Shown: positions 1 to 7,810, counted from the stretch's first letter. The stretch is 22,943 nt of DNA from Pseudomonadota bacterium (GCA_023390785.1 JAEWCE010000084.1:1-22943), one strand, 5' to 3'. Notes: generated by a model not told the origin, from the sequence alone. Translations and numbers: made by a program.

Positions 1-1502
1 GCCGGCGCCGCACCGGCGATCCGGTCCTCGGTGTGCTGGTCCTGCAGCTTGCGCATCTTGCCGTAGGCGCTGGCGATACGATCGAATGTCTCCACCACCT
101 GCGGCTTCAACTCGGCTTCCATCGCGCTCAGCGACAGCGAGTTCTCGAAATCGTCGTCCTCTTCCTCGACCGGGTCCTGCGGTGCCTCGGGCTCCTCGGG
201 AACGTAATCGTCCTCGTCGTCACCGCTGGCGCGACGCGGCGCCGGCTTGGCCGGCTTCGCCTTGGGCTCGTCCTTCACCGCCGCCGGGCGCTCGATCTCG
301 GACGGCATCACCGGCGCCGCCTGCTTGGCGTCGGGGCCGGCATACGTGGCCTCGAGATCGATGATGTCGCGCAGCAGGATTTCTGCCGCCGCGAGCTGGT
401 CGCGCCAGATGATGATGGCCTGGAAGGTCAGTGGGCTCTCGCACAGCCCCTCGATCATCGTCTCGCGGCCGGCTTCGATGCGCTTGGCGATGGCGATCTC
501 GCCTTCGCGGCTCAGAAGCTCGACCGACCCCATCTCGCGCAGGTACATGCGCACCGGATCGTCGGTGCGGTCGCTACCCTCGCGCGCATTGGACTTGCTG
601 GCGACTGCCGTGCCGGTGCGCTCGGCCAGCTCCGTCGATTCTTCCTCGGCCGACTCCGGTTCGGCCTCTTCGACCTCGTCCTCGTCGACGACGTTGATGC
701 CCATGTCCGAGAACATCGCCATGATGTCCTCGATCTGGTCGGGCGACACTTCCTCCGACGGCAGCACCGCATTGACCTCTTCATAGGTCACATAGCCGCG
801 CTTCTTGGCCGTCTTGATGAGCTTCTTGACCGCCGCATCGCTGAGGTCCAGCAGCGGGCTGTCGGGGGTCTCTGCACTCCCCTCGCCACCCTTGTCCGCC
901 GTCTTGTCGGAATCCTTGGTGGCCTTGTTCGGCGCCTTCTGGGCTCCGGCCTTGAGCGGCGGGGCTTTGGTGGTTTTGGGCTCAGTCTCGAGTTCGGTCG
1001 TCACGGGCTTGGTATCTGTCTTCGCTACTTTGGGATGGGTCTTGGCATCGCCCGTGGGCGCCGCCTTGCTGTTGCTCTTGGGCGCCGCCTTCGCCGCCGG
1101 CGTGGGTGGCGCCTTGGCGGCAGGCTTGCTCTCGACCTTCGCCGCCGGCTTCGTCTCTGCCTTGGGTGACGCTTTTGCCGCCGGTTTCGTTGCAGCCTTG
1201 GCCTTGGCTTTTGGCTCGCTCTTCGGCGCGGGCTTGGCCGGCGCCGCCTTGGCAGCGGGCTTTGGAGGCGCCGCCTTCACCTTGGGCTTCTCCACCGGCT
1301 TTGCCGCCTTGGGCTTGGCCGCAGCCTTCACCGCCGGTTTGACGGCCGCCTTGGGGGCGGCCTTGGGTGCCGGTTTGCTCGCCGCCTTCGCCGCGGGCTT
1401 GGCGGAAACCTTCGCCGCCGGCTTCGGCGCCGCTTTTGGCTTGGCCGCAACCGGCTTTGACGCGCTCTTGGAGGCTGCCTTCGAGGGGACCTTGCTGGCC
1501 AT
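1..1502 (-). CDS. rpoD: RNA polymerase primary sigma factor RpoD (sigma-70), N-terminal 500 residues, cut by window edge
   Basis: Housekeeping sigma factor that directs core RNA polymerase to most promoters. The frame is open from the ATG at 1500-1502 to the left edge, so the core- and promoter-binding regions 2-4 lie outside the window. Visible parts are: residues 1 to about 160, almost only Lys, Ala, Pro and Ser; a mixed linker to about 210; region 1.1 from about 215 (LLDLSDAAVKKLIK, then KKRGYVTYEE); an acidic linker; region 1.2 from about 312 (DDPVRMYLREMGSVELLSREGE); and the start of the non-conserved region with an acidic patch near 450-470. Most alphaproteobacterial RpoD proteins that I know reach region 1.1 within a few dozen residues, so the N-terminus here is about 190 residues longer. 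A GGAG lies 12 nt before the ATG, a rather long spacing. The gene lies directly downstream of dnaG in the same direction. Identity is certain; the true start could be internal, but no better start is visible. Confidence 0.96.
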   Translation of the reverse strand, partial: MASKVPSKAASKSASKPVAAKPKAAPKPAAKVSAKPAAKAASKPAPKAAPKAAVKPAVKAAAKPKAAKPVEKPKVKAAPPKPAAKAAPAKPAPKSEPKAKAKAATKPAAKASPKAETKPAAKVESKPAAKAPPTPAAKAAPKSNSKAAPTGDAKTHPKVAKTDTKPVTTELETEPKTTKAPPLKAGAQKAPNKATKDSDKTADKGGEGSAETPDSPLLDLSDAAVKKLIKTAKKRGYVTYEEVNAVLPSEEVSPDQIEDIMAMFSDMGINVVDEDEVEEAEPESAEEESTELAERTGTAVASKSNAREGSDRTDDPVRMYLREMGSVELLSREGEIAIAKRIEAGRETMIEGLCESPLTFQAIIIWRDQLAAAEILLRDIIDLEATYAGPDAKQAAPVMPSEIERPAAVKDEPKAKPAKPAPRRASGDDEDDYVPEEPEAPQDPVEEEDDDFENSLSLSAMEAELKPQVVETFDRIASAYGKMRKLQDQHTEDRIAGAAP

Positions 1503-1519
1503 CTGGCTTGTTTGCTCCG

Positions 1520-1535
1520 GGCCCGAAAACGGGCC
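1520..1535 (-). other. Short perfect hairpin in the rpoD leader
   Basis: A perfect 6-bp stem (GGCCCG/CGGGCC) with a 4-nt loop lies in the dnaG-rpoD gap. On the rpoD mRNA it sits immediately upstream of the weak GGAG ribosome-binding site, about 17 nt before the ATG. The loop on the mRNA is UUUU, with no U-tract after the stem, so it is not a classical terminator. A second, weaker inverted repeat (GGACC/GGTCC, 8-nt loop) lies at 1578-1595. Either could be a processing or translational control element, or chance in GC-rich DNA. Confidence 0.3.
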
Positions 1536-1666
1536 GAGTTCGGTTCAAATACTGGCAGAGAATGCGATGCGCTGGGTGGACCTTATGTGTGGTCCCTGAT
1601 TCGTTTCCGGAAGAGGCTTATGCAACTGATTCGCCCATAAGCAAAATCGCGCGCTCGCGAACTTGC

Positions 1667-3601
1667 TCAGAAGCTGCGGGCCGCGCGTCCGGATAACGAA
1701 CCAAACCCTTCGATCAACGCCTCTGTGCCGTCGACGGTCGTGATCTGATTCTTGATGTCTTGCAGCACCCTGAAGGAGTCCTCGGTCCAATCGACGTCGA
1801 GGGCGTTTTCCGCTGCCTTGAGCGCCTTATTTAGCTCAACCGACTTGTAATGCAAGGCCAGGGCGTGCTGCAGGCCAATCTCGGCGTCGTTGGCGGCGGC
1901 GTCGGACAGCACCTGCCACACGCCCTGCCCTCGCAGGAACGCCTCCATTCGCTCGATATCGGGCCCGAAGCCGCGCAGGGCCAGCGCCGCCCGCAGGTCC
2001 GGTCCGGAGATATCGTGCTGGGTCATGATGATTTCGAGCAGCGCCGCCGCCAGCCGGCGCGCCCCTGGGGAGGCGAAATCGAGCCCGGCCAGGCTCTCGA
2101 GCCGGTTTTCTGCCAGCGCAGGATGGTTGACGAGGCTCATCAGGATCACCGCTTCGCGCGGCGTGGCCTCCGTCCGGGCCGGCTTCAGCAGGCGCGAATT
2201 GCGCAGCGTGTCCGACACCACCAGCCGCGGCGATTTGAGTGGCTCCTGCCCATAACCGCGACGCGACCCGTTCCGGCGGTCTCCGCGCCGCCCGTCGAAC
2301 CGCGACGCCGGCCGCAGCGGCTGGAAGAATGCCGCCAGCTTGTCGTCGAAGGCCTGCATATAGTGCCGCCGCACCGACTGGTCGCTGATGCTGTTGACCC
2401 GCTCGCGCAGCCGCGCCTCCAGCGCTGCCCGCGCCTCGGGCGTTTCCGGCACGATGCCGCCGGTCTCGAGGCTCCACACCACGTCGCTGAGCGAGCGTGC
2501 CCGCTCGATCACCTCGGCGAAGGCCGCCCGCCCCTGTTGCTTGATCAGGTCGTCGGGATCCAGCCCCTCCGGCAGCGTCGCGATCCGCACGGTCTTGCCC
2601 GGGGCGAGCAGCGGCAGCACCAGATTGGCCGCGCGCTCGGCTGCCCGCTGCCCGGCCGCATCGCCGTCGAAGCACAGCACCGGCACGTCGCTCATCCGCC
2701 ACAGCAGCACCAGATGGTCCTCGGTCATGGCGGTGCCCATCGGCGCCACCGTCCCCTCGAACCCCGCCATCACCGCTGCGATCACGTCGAGATACCCCTC
2801 GACCACGATCACCGGCTTGCCGTCCCGCGCCGCCTTGCGCGCCTCCATGCCGTTGTAGAGCACCAGCCGCTTCTGAAAGAGCGGCGTTTCCGGCGAATTG
2901 AGGTATTTCGCCGGCACGTCCGGCGTCAGCGCCCGGCCGCCGAAGCCGATGATCCGCCCGCGAAAATCCGTAATCGGGAACATCACCCGGTTGCGGAACC
3001 GGTCGTAGGTCAGGGGATCGCCCTCGCGCGACGCCACCAGCCCGGTATCGACCATCTCCTGCGCTGACACCCCGTTCGCCGCCAGGTGTTCCTTGAGCCC
3101 GTTGCGGCTGTCGGGGGCAAACCCGATGCGGAAACGCGCCTGCGCCTGGGCGCTCACGCCGCGCTCGAACAGATAACCGCGCGCCCGCGCTCCGATATTG
3201 TGCGCCAGCGCCGCCTCGAAATACCTCGCCGCCACCTCCATCACGTCGAACAGCGAGCGCCGCGCTTCCTCGCGCGCCTCCTCCCGCTCGTCGCGCGCCG
3301 GCATGGGCACGCCAGCCATTCCGGCAAGCTTTTCCACCGCCTCGGGGAAGCTCATCCCGGCTTTTTCGGTGAGGAAGCGGAAGTGATCGCCGGTCACCCC
3401 GCAGCCGAAGCAATGGTAGATGCCCTTGCGGTCGTCGGCGTGAAAGCTCGGCGTCTTCTCGCCATGGAACGGGCAGCAGGCCCAGAAATCGCCGCGTCCC
3501 GGCTGGCTCTTGCGCTTGTCCCAGATGACGTGCTCGCCCACCACCTGCGAAATCGGCAGGCGCTGCCGGATCTCGTCGAGAAAGCCATCGGAAAAGCGCA
3601 T
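1667..3601 (-). CDS. dnaG: DNA primase DnaG
   Basis: Makes the RNA primers for lagging-strand synthesis at the replication fork, working with the replicative helicase DnaB. The 644-residue length is normal. The CHC2 zinc-binding domain is at the N-terminus: C43, H46, C64 and C67 lie in a CCPFHGEKTPSFH...YHCFGCG context. The TOPRIM catalytic core carries VVEGYLDV at 267-273 and the metal-binding DGD at 312-314. The remaining C-terminal part would be the DnaB-interacting domain. The ATG at 3599-3601 gives the family's usual MRF..FLDEIR start. There is no good Shine-Dalgarno sequence before it, which fits the low translation known for dnaG in other bacteria. rpoD follows 164 bp downstream in the same direction. 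The gene that often precedes dnaG in this order, yqeY, is about 4.2 kb away here. Confidence 0.98.
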   Translation of the reverse strand: MRFSDGFLDEIRQRLPISQVVGEHVIWDKRKSQPGRGDFWACCPFHGEKTPSFHADDRKGIYHCFGCGVTGDHFRFLTEKAGMSFPEAVEKLAGMAGVPMPARDEREEAREEARRSLFDVMEVAARYFEAALAHNIGARARGYLFERGVSAQAQARFRIGFAPDSRNGLKEHLAANGVSAQEMVDTGLVASREGDPLTYDRFRNRVMFPITDFRGRIIGFGGRALTPDVPAKYLNSPETPLFQKRLVLYNGMEARKAARDGKPVIVVEGYLDVIAAVMAGFEGTVAPMGTAMTEDHLVLLWRMSDVPVLCFDGDAAGQRAAERAANLVLPLLAPGKTVRIATLPEGLDPDDLIKQQGRAAFAEVIERARSLSDVVWSLETGGIVPETPEARAALEARLRERVNSISDQSVRRHYMQAFDDKLAAFFQPLRPASRFDGRRGDRRNGSRRGYGQEPLKSPRLVVSDTLRNSRLLKPARTEATPREAVILMSLVNHPALAENRLESLAGLDFASPGARRLAAALLEIIMTQHDISGPDLRAALALRGFGPDIERMEAFLRGQGVWQVLSDAAANDAEIGLQHALALHYKSVELNKALKAAENALDVDWTEDSFRVLQDIKNQITTVDGTEALIEGFGSLSGRAARSF

Positions 3602-3712
3602 GTCACGTAAGTAAGCGTTGGCCGGCCCGGAGTCATCGGCCTTCCCCGCAATTCACATCCTGCAACCGCCCCCGCCCGACATCGTTTGACCTGCGTATCG
3701 GAGGTTCGGTTG

Positions 3713-4615
3713 ATGGCTTTGGTTGCAGCGCACCCCGCTCACGGCTTTGCGCACTGGAAGGCGGTGGTCTTCGCCACCGTCAAGGTGTTCTTCGATCCCG
3801 ACACGTCGCCACGCTGCGCCGCCACAGCCTTCTTCGGCTTCCTCTCGTTCTTCCCCGCCATCGCCACGGTGGCCCTTATCTACGGCATCATCGCCAACGA
3901 GCCCCTCGTCGCCGATACCGTGAAAAGCCTCGGCTATGTGCTGCCGCCGATGGCCCTTACCCTGCTCGACGAACAATTGAAGATGCTGGCCACCGCCCCG
4001 CGCATCACCTTGGGGCTCGGCCTTCTGATCAGCGTGCCGCTGGCACTGTGGTCCGGTTCGCGCGGCGTCGAGGCGCTGCTCTTTGCCATGTCGCGCGTCC
4101 GCGGCGCGCCCGAGCGGCGCGGCTTCATCAAGGAACTGCTGGTCGCTGTCGGCATGACCATCGGCGGCTCGCTCTTCGTCGCCGTGGCGCTGGCGACAGT
4201 CGCGGGTCTCCCTGCCCTGATCCCATTTCCCACCGGCGCTGACTGGATTCTCCTGCTCGTGCGTTGGCCGGTCCTGCTGGTCATCTCGATCGTGGTGATG
4301 GCCCTGCTCTATCGCTTCGGTCCCGACCGGCATCCGCACAAGTTTCGCTTCATCTGGCCGGGCGCAGTGCTGGCCTCGCTGCTCTGGCTGCTCGCGGGCG
4401 CGATCTTTTCGATCTACGTGCAGAACTGGGGCCACTACTCGGCCACGTTCGGTTCGGTCTCGGCCGCGGTGGTGCTGCTGCTGTGGATGTACAATTCGGC
4501 GCAGATTCTGGTGCTCGGGGCCGCTTTCAACGCCGCGCTCGAGCACGAGGCCGGCGAGGGTCCGGCCTCCGGTGTCGTGACCTCGGACTACGCCGAGGCG
4601 TTGCCGCCCCGGTAG
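3713..4615 (+). CDS. YihY/BrkB family inner-membrane protein
   Basis: A 300-residue polytopic membrane protein with about six hydrophobic segments. It has the family's usual landmarks: an N-terminal FFGFLSFFPAI segment just before the first long membrane span, and a C-terminal FGSVSAAVVLLLWMYNSAQILVLGAAFNA stretch that is characteristic of YihY/BrkB proteins (the longest run is named in part only). Family function is unsettled; early names (ribonuclease BN, serum-resistance protein) are not reliable, and a transport role is only suspected. The start is the ATG at 3713 because GGAGG sits 8 nt before it at 3700-3704; an in-frame TTG at 3686 is less likely. The gene diverges from dnaG, and its 3' end overlaps the oppositely oriented HdeD-like gene by 28 bp. 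Confidence 0.9.
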   Translation: MALVAAHPAHGFAHWKAVVFATVKVFFDPDTSPRCAATAFFGFLSFFPAIATVALIYGIIANEPLVADTVKSLGYVLPPMALTLLDEQLKMLATAPRITLGLGLLISVPLALWSGSRGVEALLFAMSRVRGAPERRGFIKELLVAVGMTIGGSLFVAVALATVAGLPALIPFPTGADWILLLVRWPVLLVISIVVMALLYRFGPDRHPHKFRFIWPGAVLASLLWLLAGAIFSIYVQNWGHYSATFGSVSAAVVLLLWMYNSAQILVLGAAFNAALEHEAGEGPASGVVTSDYAEALPPR

Positions 4616-5151
4616 AGCCGCCACGCCAGCGCGAACAGCCCGATCGAGAACAGGATCATCATCACCCCTGCAAAGACAGTGAAGAAGATCGCGCCCATCA
4701 GCGGCTCGAACAGCAGCACGATGCCGAACAGCACGTACAGCACCCCCGACAGCAGGATCGGCCAGATCTTGGCGTAGTGCGCCCGCTCGCGGATAGCGAT
4801 GACGATTTCCATCACCCCCACGATGATCGCCTGCAGGGCGACGAGATAGACGAAGAACCACACCGTCAGCAGCGTCGACAGCACCGGCGACAGCAGCACC
4901 AGCACGCCCACGATGATGGCAAGCACGTTGCGCACCACGTCGAACCAGAAATTGCCGGTCTTAGCGCCCCCGAAGGTCAGCGCCCACAGGCCGAGCAGGC
5001 CATCGACCAGCAGCACCGCAGCGCCGACCATTACCAGGACGAGCAGGGCCGTCCCCGGCCAGATCACGGCATAGAGGCCGGCGAGCAGCATCACCAGCCC
5101 GCGCAAGCCCATGATCAAACCCCAACGCTTCTGCAGGTCGCTCGCGGCCAT
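4588..5151 (-). CDS. HdeD-like (DUF308) membrane protein
   Basis: A 187-residue, almost wholly hydrophobic protein with about six membrane spans in three hairpins, the layout of the HdeD/DUF308 family. The E. coli relative HdeD is linked to acid resistance at high cell density; that role is not shown for most relatives. The N-terminus (MAASDLQKRWGLIMGLRG) and the repeated glycine-rich spans with short charged loops such as IRERAHYAKIWP fit the family. The start is firm: AAGGAG lies 6 nt upstream of the ATG at 5149-5151. The 3' end overlaps the convergent YihY-family gene by 28 bp. A perfect 14-bp palindrome lies about 20 bp upstream of the start codon and could be an operator. Assignment to the family is good; the physiological role is unknown. 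Confidence 0.88.
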   Translation of the reverse strand: MAASDLQKRWGLIMGLRGLVMLLAGLYAVIWPGTALLVLVMVGAAVLLVDGLLGLWALTFGGAKTGNFWFDVVRNVLAIIVGVLVLLSPVLSTLLTVWFFVYLVALQAIIVGVMEIVIAIRERAHYAKIWPILLSGVLYVLFGIVLLFEPLMGAIFFTVFAGVMMILFSIGLFALAWRLYRGGNASA

Positions 5152-5172
5152 GGCCGGCTCCTTGTGCTGATG

Positions 5173-5186
5173 GTCGTCATGACGAC
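5173..5186. promoter_or_regulatory. Perfect 14-bp palindrome between the divergent HdeD-like and MFS genes, possible operator
   Basis: GTCGTCATGACGAC reads the same on both strands. It lies in the 182-bp gap between the divergent HdeD-like gene (start at 5151) and the first MFS gene (start at 5334), 22 bp from the HdeD-like start codon. A symmetric site here would suit a dimeric repressor. No regulator gene is next to it in this window, so the assignment rests on symmetry and position only. Confidence 0.35.
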
Positions 5187-5275
5187 TATGACTCAGGATA
5201 CCGGCCTTTGCACCCCGCGACGGCAGCCAAGCAACCGCAAAATCACGCCGATCGAGCCGCTTCCCGGTCGTCGCA

Positions 5276-5291
5276 CGGGGGCTTGCCCCCG
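5276..5291 (+). other. Hairpin in the leader of the MFS pair
   Basis: A perfect 6-bp GC stem (CGGGGG/CCCCCG) closes a CTTG loop about 42 nt before the proposed start of the first MFS gene. No T-tract follows, so termination is unlikely on its own. It could be a dispersed repeat of the short GC-hairpin kind seen in GC-rich genomes, or a leader structure. I recognise no riboswitch in the surrounding 182 bp. Confidence 0.3.
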
Positions 5292-5333
5292 ACGCCGCAT
5301 GGTGATCATGTCCCCCGCTCTTCGGGTCACCAA

Positions 5334-6506
5334 ATGCCTCCTGCCGTCTTCGCCCTCGCGCTCGCCGCCTTCTGTATCGGCTCCACCGAATTCATCGTTT
5401 CCGGCATCCTGCTCTCGGTGTCGAGCGATCTCGGCGTGTCGATCCCGACGGCCGGCCTCCTCGTCACCGGCTACGCCGCCGGCGTCGCCGTCGGCGGCCC
5501 GCTGCTCGGCTTGTTGATGACCCGCATCCCGCTGAAGCCGGCGATCCTGGGGGTGATGGCCATCTTTGCCGTGGGGCAGCTGCTGTGCGCGCTCGCGCCC
5601 AATTACGAGCTGCTGCTCGGCGCCCGTCTGGTGTCCGCCTGCGGGCACGGTGTCTTCTTCGGCGTCGCCAGCGTCGCGGTGAGCCAGCTCGTGCCGGCCG
5701 AACGGCGCGGCGCCGCGCTGTCGCTGTTCGTCGGCGGCATTACCGTCGCCAACATCCTCGGCCTGCCCGGCGGCACTGCCATCGGCAACGCCTTCGGCTG
5801 GCGCATCACCTTCGTCGTCATCGCCGTTCTGGCCGTGCTCTCGGTGCTGGCGGTATTCATCGCGCTCCCGGCCCAGACTCGGGGCGAGGCGGAGGCCGAC
5901 GCCCCGTTGCGGCTGCAGGCGCGGCAATTGCTGCACCAGGAGGTGTTCCTCACCTACCTCGCCATCGCCATCATCATGGTCGGCCAACTCGCCTTTGGCA
6001 CCTTCCAGGTCGCCATGCTGACCCGCGTCACCGGCGTCGCCGAAGCGGCCATCCCATACTACCTGCTGCTCGGCGGCGCCGGCGCCGTCGCCGGTATCTG
6101 GCTGGGCGGCAAGGGCGCCGACTGGAACATCGATGCCTCGATCCTCATCGTCATCGCCGGCCAGATCGTGACCTTCGCGCTGCTGCTCGTCGCCGTCTAC
6201 GATCCCATCGCCGTCGGCATCATGCTGTTCTTTTCCGCCTTCTTCGGCTTCGGCTTTTCGACGCCGGTGCAGTTGCGTATCCTGCACGGCGCCCGCGCCG
6301 CGCCGCGCCTTGCCTCGACCATGGTATCGACCGCCTACAACATCGGCATCGCCGCCGGCGCCGCACTGGGCGCGCTGCTGCTCAGCGGCGGCCTCAGCTA
6401 CGCCATGCTCCCCGTCGTAGGGATCGGCACCAGCACGCTCGCCGGCATCATCGCCCTCGTCTCGGTGCGCCTGCCCCACTCGTCCAATCTCGCCGGGGCA
6501 AGCTGA
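5334..6506 (+). CDS. MFS transporter, DHA1 (AraJ/sugar-efflux-like) family, first of a tandem pair
   Basis: A predicted 12-span proton-coupled exporter of 390 residues. It opens with FALALAAFCIGSTEFIVSGIL, the hallmark first span of the AraJ/YdhP-type DHA1 family (drug, arabinose or purine exporters). The loop 2-3 motif is VGGPLLGLLMTRIPLK, a degenerate motif A without the usual Asp. Span 5 has GGITVANILGLPGGTAIG and then FGWRITF. The substrate cannot be read from sequence. The ATG at 5334 is chosen because the family motif starts right after it; the Shine-Dalgarno sequence is weak, and an upstream TTG at 5208 would add an implausible hydrophilic 42-residue leader. The stop TGA shares its last base with the ATG of the next gene, so the two are probably translated together. 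Paralogous to that neighbour along the whole length. Confidence 0.9.
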   Translation: MPPAVFALALAAFCIGSTEFIVSGILLSVSSDLGVSIPTAGLLVTGYAAGVAVGGPLLGLLMTRIPLKPAILGVMAIFAVGQLLCALAPNYELLLGARLVSACGHGVFFGVASVAVSQLVPAERRGAALSLFVGGITVANILGLPGGTAIGNAFGWRITFVVIAVLAVLSVLAVFIALPAQTRGEAEADAPLRLQARQLLHQEVFLTYLAIAIIMVGQLAFGTFQVAMLTRVTGVAEAAIPYYLLLGGAGAVAGIWLGGKGADWNIDASILIVIAGQIVTFALLLVAVYDPIAVGIMLFFSAFFGFGFSTPVQLRILHGARAAPRLASTMVSTAYNIGIAAGAALGALLLSGGLSYAMLPVVGIGTSTLAGIIALVSVRLPHSSNLAGAS

Positions 6507-7678
6507 TGTCGCCCGCACTGCTCGCGCTGTTCGCCGCCGCCTTTGCCATCGGCACATCGGAATTCGTCATCGCCGGCATCCTGCCCGCGGTCTCGGGCGA
6601 TCTCGCCATCTCCATTCCCACCGCGGCCCTGCTCGTTAGCCTCTATGCGCTCGGCGTCGCCATCGGCGGCCCGGTGCTCGCAACCTTCACCGGCCGCTAT
6701 CCCAAGAAGCTGCTGCTGCTCATCTATGTCGGCATCTTCGTTGCCGGCTATGCCTTCTGCGCCGTGGCCCCGGGCTTCGCCGCCCTGCTCGTCGCCCGCA
6801 TCTTCATTGCCCTCATCCACGGCGCCTATTTCGGCACCGCCATGGTCGTCGCCACCGCCATCGTCGAGGAAAAGCGCCGTGGCTTCGCCGTCGGCCTGAT
6901 CCTGGCCGGGCTCACCGTCGCCAACATCATCGGCGTGCCGATCGGCACGGCCATCGGCACCGCCTTCGGCTGGCGTATGACCTTTGCCGCGGTCTCCGGC
7001 CTCGGCATCGTCGCCTTCGCGTTGATCGCCGTGCTGGTGCCCTCGACCGGCACCGGCGACACTCCGCACGGCAACCTCGCCGCCGAGCTGCGCGTGCTGA
7101 CGCGCGAGCCGGTCTGGAGCTCGATTGCCATCATCATCGTCCAGACGGTCGGCCAGTTCGCGCTCTTCACCTACATTTCGCCGCTGCTCACCACCGTCTC
7201 CGGCATCAGCATCGACGTCGTGCCCTGGCTGTTGCTGCTGTTCGGGCTCGGCTCGACCGTCGGCGTGCTCGTCGGCGGCCGCCTCGCCGACTGGAAGCTG
7301 ATGGCCTCGCTCACCGGCATCCTCGCCGCACAGGTGGTGATCTACCTGCTGATGGTGCCGTTCGCCGGCATTCCCTGGGCCATGGCCGTGATGGTGCTGA
7401 TCTGGGGCGCCCTGGGCTTCGCCTTCGGCGCCCCGGCGCAGACCCGCATCCTCAACAACACCCGCGACGCCCCGCTGCTCGCCTCGAGCCTCATCCCGTC
7501 CTCGTTCAACGTCGCCATGGCCTTCGGCGCCTGGTTCGGCGGCACGCTGATCGACCACGGCTCGTCCTACGCCATCCTGCCCTGGATCGGCGTCGTCAGC
7601 GCCGCCGCCGCAACCCTGATCGCCGCCGTCTCGTGGGCCCGCGAGCGACGGGTGCACGAGCCTGCCCCAAGGATTTGA
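6506..7678 (+). CDS. MFS transporter, DHA1 family, second of a tandem pair
   Basis: Also 390 residues and 12 predicted spans. It aligns with its upstream neighbour almost without gaps by eye: GTSEFVIAGILPAVSGDL matches GSTEFIVSGILLSVSSDL, LTVANIIGVPIGTAIGTAFGWRMTF matches its counterpart (only partly quoted), and both end in a similar C-terminal half with a PAQTRIL / PVQLRIL motif. The loop 2-3 motif is IGGPVLATFTGRYPKK. The ATG at 6506-6508 overlaps the stop of the first gene by one base, and no strong separate ribosome-binding site is visible, so coupling is likely. The proteins differ enough to have distinct substrates or to form a hetero-pair; neither is shown. The next gene downstream is convergent. 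Confidence 0.92.
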   Translation: MSPALLALFAAAFAIGTSEFVIAGILPAVSGDLAISIPTAALLVSLYALGVAIGGPVLATFTGRYPKKLLLLIYVGIFVAGYAFCAVAPGFAALLVARIFIALIHGAYFGTAMVVATAIVEEKRRGFAVGLILAGLTVANIIGVPIGTAIGTAFGWRMTFAAVSGLGIVAFALIAVLVPSTGTGDTPHGNLAAELRVLTREPVWSSIAIIIVQTVGQFALFTYISPLLTTVSGISIDVVPWLLLLFGLGSTVGVLVGGRLADWKLMASLTGILAAQVVIYLLMVPFAGIPWAMAVMVLIWGALGFAFGAPAQTRILNNTRDAPLLASSLIPSSFNVAMAFGAWFGGTLIDHGSSYAILPWIGVVSAAAATLIAAVSWARERRVHEPAPRI

Positions 7679-7806
7679 TCGCCCCCGCCGTCGATCTTCG
7701 ATACTACCAGACCGTGATGGGCCTCGCGCCGATCTACTGGAACGTGCTGTGGGTGAACACCACCACCATTACGGTCAACGGCGACGTCTTCTATCGCCGC
7801 CAGTGA
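7675..7806 (+). pseudogene. Short open frame, possible 3' remnant of an unknown gene
   Basis: A frame open through the end of the MFS gene continues to a TGA at 7804-7806. Its last 36 or so residues look protein-like: DLRYYQTVMGLAPIYW, then NVLWVNTTTITVNGDVFYRRQ (given in two pieces), rich in Tyr, Trp, Val and Asn and unlike the Arg/Ala/Pro-rich translations of non-coding frames in this window. An ATG at 7717 would give only 29 residues and has no ribosome-binding site; a TTG at 7675 would give 43. It lies in the 130-bp gap between the convergent MFS and yqeY genes. It may be the tail of a degraded secreted or envelope protein gene, a tiny real protein, or chance. I do not recognise it. Confidence 0.3.
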
Positions 7807-7810
7807 GCAC

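Noticed and set aside
33..1169. Long plus-strand open frames over the rpoD region (also 805-1599)
   Set aside because: They are mirror frames of the minus-strand rpoD gene; their Leu/Arg/Gly-rich or Ala/Gly-rich translations come from the Lys/Ala codons on the other strand.
805..1480. DNA-level tandem repeat in the rpoD 5' region
   Set aside because: The Lys/Ala/Pro units recur irregularly and with varied codon order; I could not find a fixed repeat unit, so I treat it as low-complexity coding sequence, not as a repeat array.
1616..1640. Possible rpoD promoter (TTGCTT, 17 bp, ATAAGC on the minus strand around 1616-1644)
   Set aside because: The spacing is right but both hexamers are poor matches, and GC-rich DNA gives many such pairs.
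5585..6505. Upstream extension of the second MFS frame
   Set aside because: The frame is open through the first MFS gene, but its translation there is Arg-rich shadow; the real start is the ATG at 6506.
5193..6557. Minus-strand open frames of 400+ codons opposite both MFS genes (also 6398-7657)
   Set aside because: Compositions dominated by Asp, Gly, Glu and Arg with no domains; typical antisense frames of GC-rich membrane-protein genes.
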